DNA of 64,000 nt from Hansfordia pulvinata (GCA_006538405.1 BJKQ01000003.1:868001-932000); one strand, 5' to 3'; positions 1 through 11,443 are shown, counted from the stretch's first letter. Notes: generated by a model not told the origin, from the sequence alone. Numbers and translations: made by a program.

Positions 1-2
1 AC

Positions 3-967
3 CCTGCGCACGTGTACAAGATCCTGCCCGAGGCGCCGCCGTCGCCGCTGCCGGGCGCCCTGGCGCTGTCCCCGCTTGACCGGGAGGACGGCTTCGTGCA
101 CCTGAGCACCGCCGAGCAGGTGAGTTGCCTGCATTCACCACTCCGGGACGCCCCTTCTTATCAAGTACACTCGTGGGGAAATTGGGCGATCTGAGAGTTT
201 TTGAGGTATCAGTCTTTTGGGAACGGCCCCGTGTGAGTGTGTGTGTGTGTGTGTGTGTGGTGAGTGTGTTGTGTGTGCCTTGCACTCGCACACCTACCGA
301 CGATTCCCGGCCGGCGGGCCCATCTCCGACCCCGTCTCCTCCGGCCCCGATCCCGACCCCCGACGCCGTCGTTCGGCCCCGCCAGCCGGGACGGACCGTC
401 TCGGACGGTCGGTCAGGGAAAGAAGGCGAGGCGCCGGAGGCGGGGAGGAGGCTCTTCTGCTTCTGTGCCCCGTGCCCGGTGGTGACGTGGAGGGAGAGAC
501 GTCCGCACACACCTACACACACACACACACCTACACACACACACATTGCGTCGCGGCTTGTTTATCCACTTTGAACCCCCCACCATCTTTCGTTTTCATC
601 ATTCTAGATCTGCTCTCGCCTTTATTTCCTGTCGCAAACTTGCGATTTTAACGCCTCCGTTCCCCAGGTGCCCAAGACGGCAGACCTCTTCTTCACGGCG
701 GCGACGTCGCTGTGGGTGGCCAGGATCCCCGTGGCCGCGCTGGCGGCGATGCAGCGGCAGCAGCAGGAGGAGGGGGAGGAGGGGGAGGAGCAGCAGCAGC
801 AACCCCTTCTACGCTGGGAAGGGGGCGGGTTCCCGCACCTGTACGCCAACTTTGGCGCGGCCGAGATCGAGAGCGTGAGGCGGTTCGACAGGCCGGGGGA
901 CGCTGGAGGGGACGGCTGGGCGGGCGTGTTTGCCGGGGAGTCGGCACGGGGGTGGCTTGTGTGGTGA
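3..967 (+). CDS. DUF952 family protein, 5'-truncated by the window edge
   Basis: Two exons are visible, 3-119 and 668-967; the true start lies before the window. Exon 1 encodes a VYKILPEAP start region and the hallmark DGFVHLSTAEQ segment, and exon 2 continues in phase with VPKTADLFF, a WEGGGFPHLYANF segment and a short C-terminus ending LVW. This order (YKI, DGFIHLS, ADLFF, FPHLY) is that of the small DUF952 domain, a conserved family of about 110-130 residues with no established biochemical role. Donor GTGAGT at 120 and acceptor CCCCAG at 667 join complete codons. An acidic/Gln-rich insert (EEGEEGEEQQQQ) lies between the beta strands. The 548-nt intron is unusually long for this window and carries GT and CA microsatellites. 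I am confident in the family, not in any function. Confidence 0.8.
231..545. repeat. Paired (GT)n and (CA)n microsatellites inside one intron
   Basis: A GT-rich tract (about 231-278, longest uninterrupted part near 239-258) and a CA-rich tract (about 505-545) lie in the DUF952 intron. They are complementary to each other, so the intron RNA could form a long stem with a loop of roughly 230 nt. Confidence 0.75.
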
Positions 968-1513
968 GAAGGTGTGAGGGCGTTCGTTGACGGTGATGAC
1001 GATTGTCGCACCTGGTCTGCACGCACCGGCTTGGGAATGTTTTAGGTATGTAGGTACGAGTAGGTCGTCAGGGGACTCATGATGACGAGGCAGAGTCGGG
1101 GGGCTGTCAGAGCCGTGTCCATGCTCTCCGCGAGGTAAAGGTCACACGCGAGGCCGCCAGGCAAGATATCTACACGAGAAGGCAGTTCAGTTATGCGGGA
1201 GGTGAAATATACACTCGTTCCTGTGCTGTCGCGAGCTAACCTGACATATTGTCCTCGGCGCAGTGCGAGTACTCGTGCAAGGAGTGCCCTTCTGGTCCAA
1301 GCAAACTCAGGCCGCTCTGCCGGACGGCGTGCCCGAGAAGGGGAACGAACAGTGTGCGTGAGAGAGTGTGTGGCTTGCCTGGTAACCTACCTATATGCGC
1401 TGGCGTCACGCTGGCGCGGACGATCATCAGGCTGCGAGCAGTCTGACACGAGTAGATACGATATTGCACTCATCGTGCCATCATCCGTGGTCCGCCCCCA
1501 CCGGACAAGGAAA

Positions 1514-1532
1514 GGGGGGGGGGGGGGGGGGG
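1514..1532. repeat. G19 homopolymer
   Basis: Uninterrupted G run in the intergenic region after the DUF952 gene. Confidence 0.85.
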
Positions 1533-2390
1533 CTGGATTACGGGTGTTCTCCTTACAAGGCTACGGCGCGCCCCCAGCCAGCCAGCCGGTCACTTTCTCC
1601 TCCTACTTTTTCTGCTTCTTCATCTTTTCCGCCCTGGTTCATCTTGATGGACAGCGCTTGGAAACAGCAGCAGTAGAACGAAGGAAAGCGCGGAGCCCGA
1701 GTGCGGCTGGTCCCACCGGTGACGATGCTCTCGCGTCGTTCGATACGCGCGATCACGACACAGGGGGCAATGAGAGGAGAGCCGCCCTTTCAATGAGGAG
1801 GCACGGAGCTTTGGCGCCTTTGGCCCTCCCCCTCCGCGACCACTCGGCTGCCGACAGGTGGACGTCGGTGCAGACGAGCCAAGCGAGCTGGGCGGACAGA
1901 GACGCCTTGTGCTTGTGCCGATCAGCGAGGCGCAGCGTTGGGCGGGTTGGGAAAGTTGGTAGTCGTAGGTACGGGTAGTTGGGGGCGGTGACTAACGTAC
2001 TCGTAGACCTCTGGTCGTACATGTAGTTATCCTGGGCCGACTGTCGATCTTTGGAGGCGGGGGTGTTTGTGTGGGGAAAACGGCAAGGGCTGACGGTGGT
2101 TGCAGTGCGAATGCGCAAGTAAGCAGAAGCGTGGCACACAGCTGACAGAGATGGGGGCGAGGCTGCGTTCACACGTGGTTTCTTTTCCTCCAAGTCATAA
2201 GTGATAGGTTGGGTACTCTTAAGGAAGGGCGGCGGCTGTCTATCACATATCTAAGGTAGGTACCTACCTATATGAATGAGGCAGGCACATCTTTCTTCGT
2301 CCTGAAACTTCCCCGCCCTTCCTATTACTGTAAATAAAATACAACATCACCCGCAGAACCATCTAACTCCATATCACCCAGCACCGCATA

Positions 2391-2410
2391 TCAGATCAGA
2401 TCAGATCAGA
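2391..2410. repeat. (TCAGA)4 pentanucleotide repeat
   Basis: Four tandem TCAGA units in the region upstream of the hypothetical gene at 2573. Confidence 0.8.
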
Positions 2411-2572
2411 TGGTCAGCCACAGATTCTGCTTGAGCTACTCGTGAGCCAGCCACCCTCGACAAGAAGTACCCGTCTTCACCGACTATTTTGCATCACCAA
2501 GGCCAGACCAACAAGGCAGGGAAGCGGGAAACCGAAAGAAAGAAAAAGAAGAAAAAAACATAAAGAAACAAG

Positions 2573-3288
2573 ATGCCGTCTCGGATAGACCAGGAGACCA
2601 TCTCGGCCATGTTCGCCGACGAGCGCGAGTACCGCCGGCAGCAAGAGGAGGCCGAGGCCGTCGCCCGCGCCGAGCTCAAGTGGGGGGTCCGCGTGCCAAC
2701 GGCGGCGGCGACAACGACGACGTCCCTCCCGTCGCCGTCGCGGGCACGTCCACGTCGCCGACGTCCTCCTCGTCCTTTAGATCGTGGCCATCGACATCGT
2801 CGTCATCCTCTTCAAGGAGGAGGACGATGACGGCAAAGTCTCGGAGGAACGGCAGCGTCAGCACCAACACCACCACCACCACCACCACCAGAGGAGATGA
2901 CGACGAAGACGACGACAATGTCAGGGCGGCAGCAGCAGCAGGAGGAGTCACCCAATGCAAAGCGTCGCCCTTCGAGTCCGACCCGGCCCGCTGCCCGCCC
3001 GACCACCCCGTCCACCTCATGACGCCCGAGAGGCAGGAGAAGCTGCGCCGCAAGGGCGTCAACCCGGTCCTGCGCGCCGAGATGGACGAGCTGACCAAGG
3101 GCAGGGGCAAGGGACGGAAGGAGGAGACGAAGAATAAGAAGAAGAAGCAAGACAAGAACGGCGAGGACGCTGACAAGGCAGGCGGCGGCGGCGGCGGCAG
3201 AGAGGGCAGCACGACGAGCAGCAGCCGGCAGAACCGGTTCTGGCTCAAGATCGCCGGGACCAGCCTGGGCGGATCGTGGATCCGGTGA
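2573..3288 (+). CDS. Conserved fungal hypothetical protein (one-base frame break)
   Basis: I do not recognise a named family. The N-terminus MPSRIDQETISAMFADERE is followed by a charged helix rich in Glu/Arg (about residues 15-38), a long Ser/Thr/Asp/Ala low-complexity linker, and a conserved-looking C-terminal half with PVHLMTPERQEKLRRKGVNP, VLRAEMDE, a Lys-rich stretch (KNKKKKQDKN), a Gly run and a terminal FWLKIAGTSLGGSWIR. The first 37 codons are in one frame and the rest in another; the switch falls at the G6 run 2682-2687. One additional G gives a continuous 238-residue protein, and the corrected length is an exact multiple of three. No plausible intron bridges the break. I infer a sequencing deletion rather than a pseudogene because both halves are ordered. 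Function unknown; probably soluble and possibly nuclear, judging from the basic patches. Confidence 0.6.
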
Positions 3289-3972
3289 GGGACTGACTGT
3301 CCCGTCTTGCTTCGTCTTGGGCTGTTGGAAGTTTGCTGGTTGGGGGACTCCTGGAAGATGTTTGAGAGGAGATGGTCTGGACGACGGAAGGGGAGTTGTT
3401 GTAAGATAGGTACCTGGTGCTCTTTCTCGACAACCCAACATTCTGGGATATGTTTCGGCGGAGGAGACGGCACCGCTGGGAAACAGGGAGTCCACCTCCT
3501 GGAAGCCTTTGGGCTGATTTTCTTTTCCCTCTCTATTTCCCACTTTCTTTTCGTTTTGTTTCCTTCACTTCCACCGCGTATGATACCACTTTACCGCAGC
3601 ACATCGATACCTCCAAATTGCAAGCTCATCACATCTACTACTACTACTACTACAAGTCACATCACGTACTGAAAGATTGAATCTTGAAAAAGCGTGTCGT
3701 TTTAGGGAACATAGTTTACAAGGCGACAGTAGCAGGGTCGTCGAGCGAGCTCTTCAACGACACTCTGCTGCCGCGCTCTCCACTCTCTGACTCTCCGTAG
3801 TCTCTCTCTATCCCCTCTCTCCCTCTCCCTCTCTTGTTCCATGTCGTCTCATGGTCCGAATCCCAGTAGTAGAACAAGAGACGAAGTAAACAAAAAACTC
3901 CTCGTGCCCGTCATGATCGTGAACAAGGAAAAAAGAAGACGAAACGAGAACAACAACAGCATTATCCCCCCT
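3289..3972. other. Convergent intergenic region
   Basis: 3' flanks of the hypothetical gene (plus) and the Alp7-like gene (minus). It contains a CTA/TAC trinucleotide run near 3635-3655 and pyrimidine-rich CTCT stretches at 3770-3840. No gene seen. Confidence 0.5.
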
Positions 3973-6503
3973 TTACTCGCCCCGCCCCCGATATTTGCCC
4001 ATACTCTCAATCGAACTCATCATGCCGCTGCGACCGCCGCCAATGCCAACGCCGCCACCGGGCCGGGGCAGCCCCAGTCCGCCGCCGCCGCCGCTCTTAG
4101 TGCGCTCGTGGCCCGGGCGGCCCATGTGGCTCTCCGGGGCGGGCCGCTTGTTGGACCCGGGGGCTTTCAGGCCCGAGGGCCGCCCGCCAGCCCCGCCGCC
4201 GCCGCCGTTGAGGCTGCTGCTGAGGCTACTGCGGTAGCTGTCGGACGCGGCCTGTGCCTTGGCCATGGTGCTCGGGATGGAGCGGGCCGCCGCCGCTCCG
4301 GGGCGCGCGGGCGTCCTGGCCTCCACCGTGGGCCGAGTCGGCGCGGCAGCAGCAGCGGGAGTAGGGGCAGAGACAGCAGCGGGGGCACCAGCCGCGTCCT
4401 CGCCCTCCTTGCCTTCCTCCATCTGGTGTTGTTGATGCTGGGCCATCACCGTCGTGTTGTTGGCCTGCATCTGCATCATCTCCTCGGCCAGCATGACGAG
4501 CTCGCCCTTCTCGACGCGCTCGCGCTCGAGCTGCTCGCGCAGGGCCTCGTTGTCGCCCCGCAGGCTGGCCGCCACGGCCCCGAACCGCTCCGCCTCGGCC
4601 GCGAGCCCGCGGATCTGCGCCTGGTCACGCGACTGCTGCGCCAGCAGCTCCTCGCGCGACTCGAGGTCCAGCCGCGCCAGCGTTGTGTCCGCCGCCGCTG
4701 CCGACGCGCTCGACGACGCCGCCGCCGACAGCCGCTCGTTCTCCTCCCCGAGCGCCCGCACCCGCCGCTCCAGTGAAGATACCTTCTTCTCCCACCGCGC
4801 CTCGTAGCTCTCCTTGAGCTTCGTCACCTTCTTTTCGTGCTTGCTCTTGTACGCCGAGTGCAGCTCCCGCGCCACCCGCTCGACGGCGATCTCGATCTCG
4901 CGGCTCCCTGGGGCAGTGGCGGTAGCGGAAGCAGCAGCTTGGGCCTTCTCGGGCGACTTGTTGCTGGAATCGCTGTCGCCGCTCTCCTTGCCCGCCCGCA
5001 TGCCCGCCATTTTGCTCTCAGCGTCCTGGGCCATCATCTCGGCCGCCTCGCGCCGCTTCTCACTCTCCTCGAACTTGGACTCGAGCTCCTCGCGGTCCCG
5101 TTGCCCCGCTGCCAGCTCCTCGCGCACTCCGCGCAGAAGCCCGTCCATCTCCGCCCCGCGCCGCTCCCACGCTTCCTTCTCCCCCGCCAGCGCCTCCCGC
5201 AGCCCTTGCGACTCGCGAAGCTGCTCCATGCACTCCCCGACCCGGGTCTCCGCGTCCCCGACCGCCGTCTTGAGCGACGACACCTCGGCCTCCTTGCCGC
5301 TCAGCGACGCCTTGAGGCTGCTGATCTCCGACAGGAACCCCGACTTGAGCGACTCGAGCTCCCGCGGCGTGATCGTCGGCAGGCTGCGCGGCGTCGGCAG
5401 CGGCGGCATGTCAAAGTCCAGCAGGTTGCCCGAAGCCCCGCCGCCGCTCTTGGGCCCCGCGGGGTCGCGCTGAGCAGATCGGCGGCGGCGGAGGACGCCT
5501 TGAAGGGCGACGCCGCGCCAGGACGCCGGCTGGGCGAGGGCCCGCCGCGCCGCGAGCCGCCGAAACCGTGGAGCTGGTCTGTGAAGTCCATCAGCAGGTT
5601 GGTCGTGTTGCTGCCGTTGCTGTTCTTGCCGACGCTGCCCGAGTCGTGGTGGTGCATGGTCGGCGGGCGGGGCGTCCGCGCGGACGGCGACGGGGAGGTG
5701 CCCAGGTTGGCGAACCGCGTCGGGCTGTGGCCGATGCGGTTGAACATGGTCATGTTGGGCACCGCCGAGAAGGTGCTGAAGGTGCTGACCATCGTGTCGT
5801 CGGCCCCGGCTGTCTCGTCGTTGGCGTCGCCGCCACCGCCGCCGCCACCGCCACGGGCCGAGATGGAGGTCGCGTTGGCCACGGCGTCGTGGTCGTCTTC
5901 CTCGTCGTGGTCGTCGTCGTCGGCGTTGGACATGATGGTATCCTCGTCCTCGAAGATCTTGATGGCGTGCTCCAAGTCCTTATTCTCCTGCAGCGCCTCG
6001 TCCAGGGTCATCTCCCTCTCGTGGACGGCGGGCGGCGCCGGCGGCGGAGGAGCCAGCTCCTCGGGTGTCGGTGTGATGTTGGTGACTCGGACGGGGAACC
6101 GCTTCTCGGGCGAGGACTTGCGGGGGCTGCGCTGCGGTGACGAGGACCGGGAGAGTGGCCGGCCGCTGGGGCTGGAGCTGTCGTCCCGGGACCGGAGGAT
6201 CTTGAGAGGCGACAGCTCGTTGCCAGACAGGACGCGCGAGTGGCGGTTCTTCCGGGGTGATGTGCTGTTCTCTTGGTTGGCCGCGGCGGGCTCGTGCTTG
6301 ATGGCTGAAGGCAGAGGGGAGACGCGGTCGGCCTCGTGCGGCAGGTCGACGTGCATGTTTTCGTCCTTGACCTCGGCCGTGTATGATTGCACCTCGTAGT
6401 CGTCGTGGTGCTGCGTTGGCGGCGTGGCCGCGTTCAGCGACGCGCCGTTGACGGGCGTGAGGGGCGATGCCATGGTGAGAGGGTTGGCCGTGGGAGAGGG
6501 CAT
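3973..6503 (-). CDS. Alp7/Slk19-like (TACC-type) spindle and kinetochore coiled-coil protein, one-base frame break
   Basis: The N-terminal 350 residues are disordered, Ser/Pro-rich and acidic, with SPLKILRSRD, a VSTFSTFSAVPNMTMF segment and NLLMDF; a second NLLDFDMPPLPTPRS motif leads into a long coiled coil (about residues 370-700). Inside it, near residues 540-590, is the block ELHSAYKSKHEKKVTKLK followed by SYEARWEKKV, which I recognise as the fungal Slk19/Alp7 signature. Members of this family bind microtubule plus ends, spindle pole bodies or kinetochores and act in spindle assembly. The C-terminus is a Gly/Pro/Ser-rich tail. The reading frame breaks at about 5452-5464 (CCCC/GGG region); one added base gives 843 residues with GPKSGGGASGNLLDFD running through. 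Start taken at 6503; Met11 (6473) is an alternative. Family assignment is from the core block; the exact orthologue is inferred. Confidence 0.72.
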
Positions 6504-9261
6504 GTGTGAAGGTGCATCAATGATGGGGTGCTCTTGTGTCCCGCGTCCGCTGAGTACGCGTAAGGCAGGTACGGAGCAGGTGTGTTATGGTGTAGCGTGA
6601 CGGTGTGTACGCGATGTGTGAAGCTGGAGGTTGCACGCGGCGTGTTGAAGAAAAGCCGAGCGAGCTAAAAGTTGTCGTCAGATACGGCGAGTCCGTTAGG
6701 TAGTTCATGTCCAGCCACGGGCTACGAGTAGTGTTTGTTACCGTTATTCTCGGTGACGTCCCACCGCGGCCTCTGCCTCTGCCGCACATGTTGACGGGGC
6801 AACCGACTCTGGGCCCCACTTCCGCTGTTTTTCCCCAATCGCTCATCTCTCTCCGCCAACCAAACCATGAGTAAGGTAGTGAGGTACCTTTGGGTGCGCC
6901 CAAGGATGAGTTGAGTACAACGAAGACCTACAAGTAAACAATCCGCATCATCATTGTCATTAAACACCGCCGGTGTGTCTCGAATCGCCCGGCTGCAGAG
7001 TGAATAGGATGGTGGCACTTCAACTTGGCCCTGCCCACCGTACCCTGTCACTTATTACTCGTCCACCCTCATTGGAAATTCGGTCAGCAGGCATTCTCAC
7101 CTGATGGCTGGACAACCCGGACAGAACCGTTGGGAATCATTTCCAGCATCCACCTATCTGGAGTGCCCAGCTCACGCATATCTGTCAATCGTCAATGGTA
7201 CGAGTAAGAGAACTAGCCCAGCATATGGTTCAAATGAAGACCAAAGCCAGCATACCAAATAACTGCCTCCTAATCATGATTATCGAAATACCACCCAGCA
7301 CTGCCGGTACCAACGTTTGAATCTAATGTTGTACGCTCGCTCGTCCACCGAATCATGCGCAGTGTCCTTCAGAACTGCCAATGCAACCGGGTTCCAGTGC
7401 CCGCACATGCGCGCGGTCGGCCGCGACATGTCATGAGGCGTGGGAATCGATGGCTTCCCCAGCACGGTCTGCAACAGCTTTGCGTTGGTGATCACTTTGT
7501 CAGAAACGGGTATCACAACAAATCATGAACCTGGGCCGGTAGAATGCTCCTAACGCGAGGCCGTTGAACATGTTGCTCTTCACTTTATTCGTACTCCGTA
7601 GTATGAGGCGCCACGGCCATTTCTGTTGCCTGTGGCGGCGCGTCGCGAGCAATAAACGGATGGGGCAACTTGTTGACCAAGTTGGCTGGCACCCGTTAAT
7701 TCCAGGTCCCAGTGACGAATGCCGCATTCTAGGAGTACCAGGGCTTGCTCGGTACTACCCCCAGTCCGCAGTCCGCAGAGTCCACGCGGAGCAACATCTT
7801 GCAGTCTGTCGTGATGGGTATCAGCATGAGCGGCGTGTCACCATGTAAGCTGCGCCAAGCCACTGCCGAAGCCCTGCGTCGCCGGTGCGTTTGACCCATC
7901 TATTCCTCGCGTTCGGTGGCTTGACGGGACACTTCTGCCGCGACTGTTCATCCTGACAAGTGGCATACTCGTAGTTGTATGTAGAGAACGTGCAGGACCT
8001 GTCACCGCGATCCGAACACGTGCCTTGGGCAGCTCCCTCGAGCCTCATGCAAGGTCCTCGTGGCTCCGGCAGCTCGCGGAGTTAAGTGGCAGAGGACCCT
8101 CCGAGATAGCAAGGGATGCATTGGATGCGGCTTTGGGGCTGGCAAACATCCCACGACGTAAGCGGAGACTGAGGCTGAGGCATGCAAGTACAAGACTGAC
8201 CGTCAGCCCTCTTTCAGCTCTTTTGGGGTGCAATGCACTGCCATGCTAGGCCTGGAGCTGGAAGCGGAGCTGGAGCAGACCGCGTCGGTCAGCCACGACG
8301 AGACGAGGCAGCAAAGGCCGAGACTTGCGCGTGGGCTGGAGGTGGCTTTCGGCGGGACGCGGGCTCGGACTGCGGGCGTGCCACTACTCGTAGGACACGG
8401 GCGTCGACTAGCGCCTCGGCGCGGCCTAGATATTATCCCATGCTTGGGGCATTGGGCCGACTCCGAGAGGGACGACGCTTGCGATGGCTCCATTCTGGCG
8501 ATTTGCAGGGGTGCGCGGGCACTTCTAGATCGTTGAGGGCCATCAAGTACGTGCGACTCGTAGCTCATGCCCGAGCCCATACACCCGACACTCGTCGAGC
8601 GCCGCGGAATGAGGGTTGATGTCGTCGTGGAGTTGGATGAGCGAGTCCGAGGCGGAACGCTTTTCTGAGACCAGCCGGCTTCTAGTCACACTCTTCTCTT
8701 CGAGGTTTGAAGCCATTGCGGTGGGAGGAGTAAAGGGCAACGGTGGCCGGCCAAAGAAGTGATGCCGTCATGACTCTGAAGGCCTAGAAGCCGCAGGTGC
8801 CACGAGCTAGTGTCGGTACCACGATAAAGGCTGCTTTGCTGGAGGGCCGATGAGTATCGAGTACATGTATCTAGGTGCCCCTGAGCTGATGCTCTCTGGC
8901 TCCAGGTCCCTGGAAGGACCTCCGGCTCCTGGTGACGGGCAGCGACCGCAGCCGGAGTTAAGCAGCGGAGACATTACCTCCCCCCTTCTGGGTTAGACCC
9001 ATCTCTCTGCCAGCAGGCTTGAGATCCTGTGGATCACTGTTAACTCCAGGACACTGCTAACTCCAGCCCGCTTTCGCAGACAGCGGCCAATGGATGCATG
9101 GCGGACAGTTGAGACCTCCGGTCCGAGTTGTACCTGCCGGCCCTGCGCCATGGGGGCACTGGACGTCGATGGCTGGTTTGCCTGGTGGTGCCCTTCAAAA
9201 GAATGGATACGTAATCGACTTCGCATGAGGCAAGACAGTCGTCGTCCCCTTTCATTGCCTG
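6504..9261. other. Gene-poor intergenic region, 2.8 kb
   Basis: Promoter side of both the Alp7-like gene (minus) and the esterase gene (plus). The many short ORFs overlap on both strands and none shows a domain, a consistent intron pattern or coding-like composition. Scattered TACGAGTA/TACTCGTA octamers occur (about 7198, 7968, 8386). Confidence 0.5.
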
Positions 9262-9638
9262 ATGGCGGCGGCTATTTACCTGCCTCGAGCCCTGTCTCTG
9301 TCGCAGAGAGCCATTCCTCGGTTTCGTCTCATCACCACAACCCGCAACTGCATCGTCACTCTCCCACCGGCCTTCACACCACTACACACAGGCATCGCCG
9401 CTTATAGCACCCGCCGCCGTCCCTCCCACCGCCTTAGACCGCGATTAGACTCGGCCTACAGCCCGGCAGCCGCCCCAACTCAAATCCAGACGCCGCGGCG
9501 ACCTCGCGATAACATACGCAGACGCGACCTCGACTATACGGACACGCAGATCTCTCTCGCCATGGATCTCACTGGCGGCAGCCCCAAAGCAGACCACCTC
9601 TGCGTCCTCGTTCACGGGGTAAGCACTTTTCACAACGG

Positions 9639-9682
<44 letters not shown>

Positions 9683-11082
9683 TTCTCTTTCTCTCTTTCT
9701 CTTGCCAGGCGTACGGTGCTCTCGAGTCTTGTCTCCAACCTGCGGCAAGCTTCTCAGAAGAGCGATACCTCGGCGCTGTCGTGAACCTATCTACGCGCAC
9801 ACTCGTACGTGAAGAAGATCCGCTGACCAATCCACCCAAACAGCTATGGGGGAACCCCGAACACCTGCGCACCATGGCGCAGACCATCCGCGCGGCGCAC
9901 CCCGAGGACAAGCTGCACCTGCTCGTCGCCTCGCGCAACAGCGGCACCCACACCTATGACGGCATCGAGCGGGGCGGCGAACGCCTGTGCCACGAGATCG
10001 AGGACGAGCTCGCCGCTGCCCGTGCCAACGGCGCCAACATCTCCAAGATCAGCATCGTCGGCTACTCCATGGGCGGCCTTGTCGCCCGCTACGCCATCGG
10101 CCTGCTGCACGCAAACGGCGTCTTTGACGACATTGAGCCCGTCAACTTCACCACCTTTGCCTCGCCCCACCTCGGCGCCCGCTACCCGCTGAAGGGCTGG
10201 TTCGACACGCTGTGGAACTCGATGGGCTCTCGCATTCTCTCCACCTCGGGTTGGCAGCTGTTCCTCATCGATGACTTCCGCGGCACCGGTCGGCCGCTGC
10301 TGTCCATCCTCGCCGACCCGGCTTCCATCTTCATGTCCGGCCTGCGTCGCTTCCGCCGCCGCACCCTCTACTCTAACGTCACGAACGACCGGACCGCCGT
10401 CTACTACACCACCTTCATTTCCAAGACCAATCCCTACACCGACATGTCCCGTGTGAAGGGCAACTTCATCGAGGGGTACGACAACACGATTCTCGACCCC
10501 GAGGACCCCATGGAGCTGCTCGAGCCTGAACCTATGGCCGACAGCGCGCGGGGCGTGGCGGGGCTGGCCAACGACGGCTGGGAGTCTATGAAGAAGGTCC
10601 CGCGCACGCTCTTGCTGTCGGTCCTGCTGCCCATTGGTGTCTCCGCGCTGCTGGCCAGCTCGGCGTGGCAAACAATCCGGAGCTGCCAGCGCATCCGCCT
10701 GCACGAGAAGGGTCTGAGCGGCATCAAGATCGAAAAGTACCGGGTTCCGCTCATGATTCAGGAGCTGCACAACGCCGTCGACGGGGCTTACGAGAGTCTC
10801 AACAACACGCACAACGAGACGTACCTGAGCGAGTCGTCGGACGATGAGCCGGAGGCAGACGAGAAGGCCGGCGCCCACAGCCACTCGCCTACGCTGGCCT
10901 TGACCGAGCACCAGTTCGCCATGAAGGCGCATCTGGACGAGCTCGGCTGGCGCAAGTACCCGGTGTGGATCCAGAACGTCGGGCATTCGCACGCCGCCAT
11001 TGTGCGGCGCGTCGACAGGCCCAGCTACGCTGAGGGCCTGTCGGTGCTGAGGCACTGGGTTGAAAAGGAATTTGTGATATAG
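9262..11082 (+). CDS. DUF676-type serine esterase/lipase (Lpl1/Rog1-like), possible mitochondrial presequence
   Basis: Exons 9262-9618 and 9844-11082 give 531 residues. The domain starts KADHLCVLVHG, then LWGNPEHLRTMAQTI; VGYSMGGLVARY holds the nucleophile elbow GYSMG (Ser194), FASPHLGAR follows, and GHSHAAIV near the C-terminus probably gives the catalytic His. This is the alpha/beta-hydrolase layout of fungal Lpl1/Rog1-like phospholipase or monoacylglycerol lipase proteins. A hydrophobic segment (LLLSVLLPIGVSALLAS) suggests membrane attachment. The intron is supported by GTAAGC at 9619, a GCTGAC branch site and ACAG at 9843, and by the need to join LVHG to LWGN. It is 225 nt, without an in-frame stop, and holds a CT microsatellite at about 9640-9702. 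A second ATG at 9562 (context CGCCATGG) would give 431 residues; the 100-residue extension before it is Arg/Ser/Ala-rich with AYSTRRR, like a mitochondrial presequence. Substrate not predictable. Confidence 0.85.
9640..9702. repeat. CT/TTCT microsatellite in the esterase intron
   Basis: A 60-bp tract of CTCTCT interrupted by TTT lies between donor and branch point of the esterase intron. If the intron were retained it would be read as Ser-Leu repeats. Confidence 0.8.
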
Positions 11083-11169
11083 ATTCGAGCGCAACGGCGC
11101 ACTGCCACATTTCTCATTTGTAACGGCATAGACTCCCGAGCAGAGTAGAAGGAGCCGGGTTTTAGAGCG

Positions 11170-11443
11170 TTGATTCAGGCGTGGCGTTCCGGGCGGCGGC
11201 ATATCGGGCTTCGGGATCTTTTTATATTCTATTCTAGACATTCTAACTGGGTTTCCACTTTGTTTCTTCAGCCTCTTTCTCGCCTCCAAAACGCCGCCTG
11301 CGAAGGTGGCCAGAGGAAAGGCGAACACCCAGAATAGAAAGCCGCTTGTGGCCATGAAGAGAGCAGTCACAAAAGTGCCAGACTTACCAATCGATCGAGA
11401 TTGTGATCTTGACCCCCAGCGAGAGACAGAACAAGCATCCCAT
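11170..11443 (-). CDS. Possible small membrane-protein gene convergent with the esterase; 3' end unresolved
   Basis: On the minus strand an ATG at 11443 opens MGCLFCLSLGVKITISID; a GTAAGT donor at 11387 and an ACAAG acceptor ending at 11345 remove 43 nt and join it in frame to CGFLFWVFAFPLATFAGG followed by VLEARKRLKKQ. The result is a short hydrophobic protein with one clear membrane segment and a basic tail. I do not recognise the family. After the basic tail the frame stays open for a long way into the antisense of the esterase, so either there is a further intron or the true stop is elsewhere; the coordinate 11170 is only where the plausible sequence ends. The intron is at the short end for fungi. 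Support is the splice signals plus composition only. Confidence 0.35.

Larger units (their letters stand above)
968..2572. other. Intergenic region with G19 tract; 5' leader of the next gene
   Basis: No supported gene. ORFs on both strands (for example 1193-1978 plus and 1753-2193 minus) are mutually overlapping, rich in Arg/Ser/Pro and without recognisable domains. The stretch holds a G19 run at 1514-1532, a TAGGTAGGTACCTACCTA-type repeat around 2254-2272, and a four-copy TCAGA tandem at 2391-2410. An A-rich leader at about 2535-2570 precedes the ATG at 2573. Confidence 0.5.

Noticed and set aside
1193..1978. 261-codon plus-strand ORF
   Set aside because: It runs through a G19 tract and low-complexity sequence and overlaps an equal-looking minus ORF; no motif recognised.
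2682..2687. Programmed -1 ribosomal frameshifting as the cause of the frame breaks
   Set aside because: The same one-base deficit in six unrelated genes, always near G/C runs, is better explained by sequence error; no conserved downstream structure was evident.
4837..6399. 520-codon plus-strand ORF
   Set aside because: It lies antisense to the Alp7-like gene, has repetitive Arg/Leu/His composition and no domain.
9844..11370. 508-codon minus-strand ORF across the esterase
   Set aside because: It is the GC-rich shadow of the esterase coding strand; only its first 70 codons, beyond the esterase, look protein-like and are listed separately.
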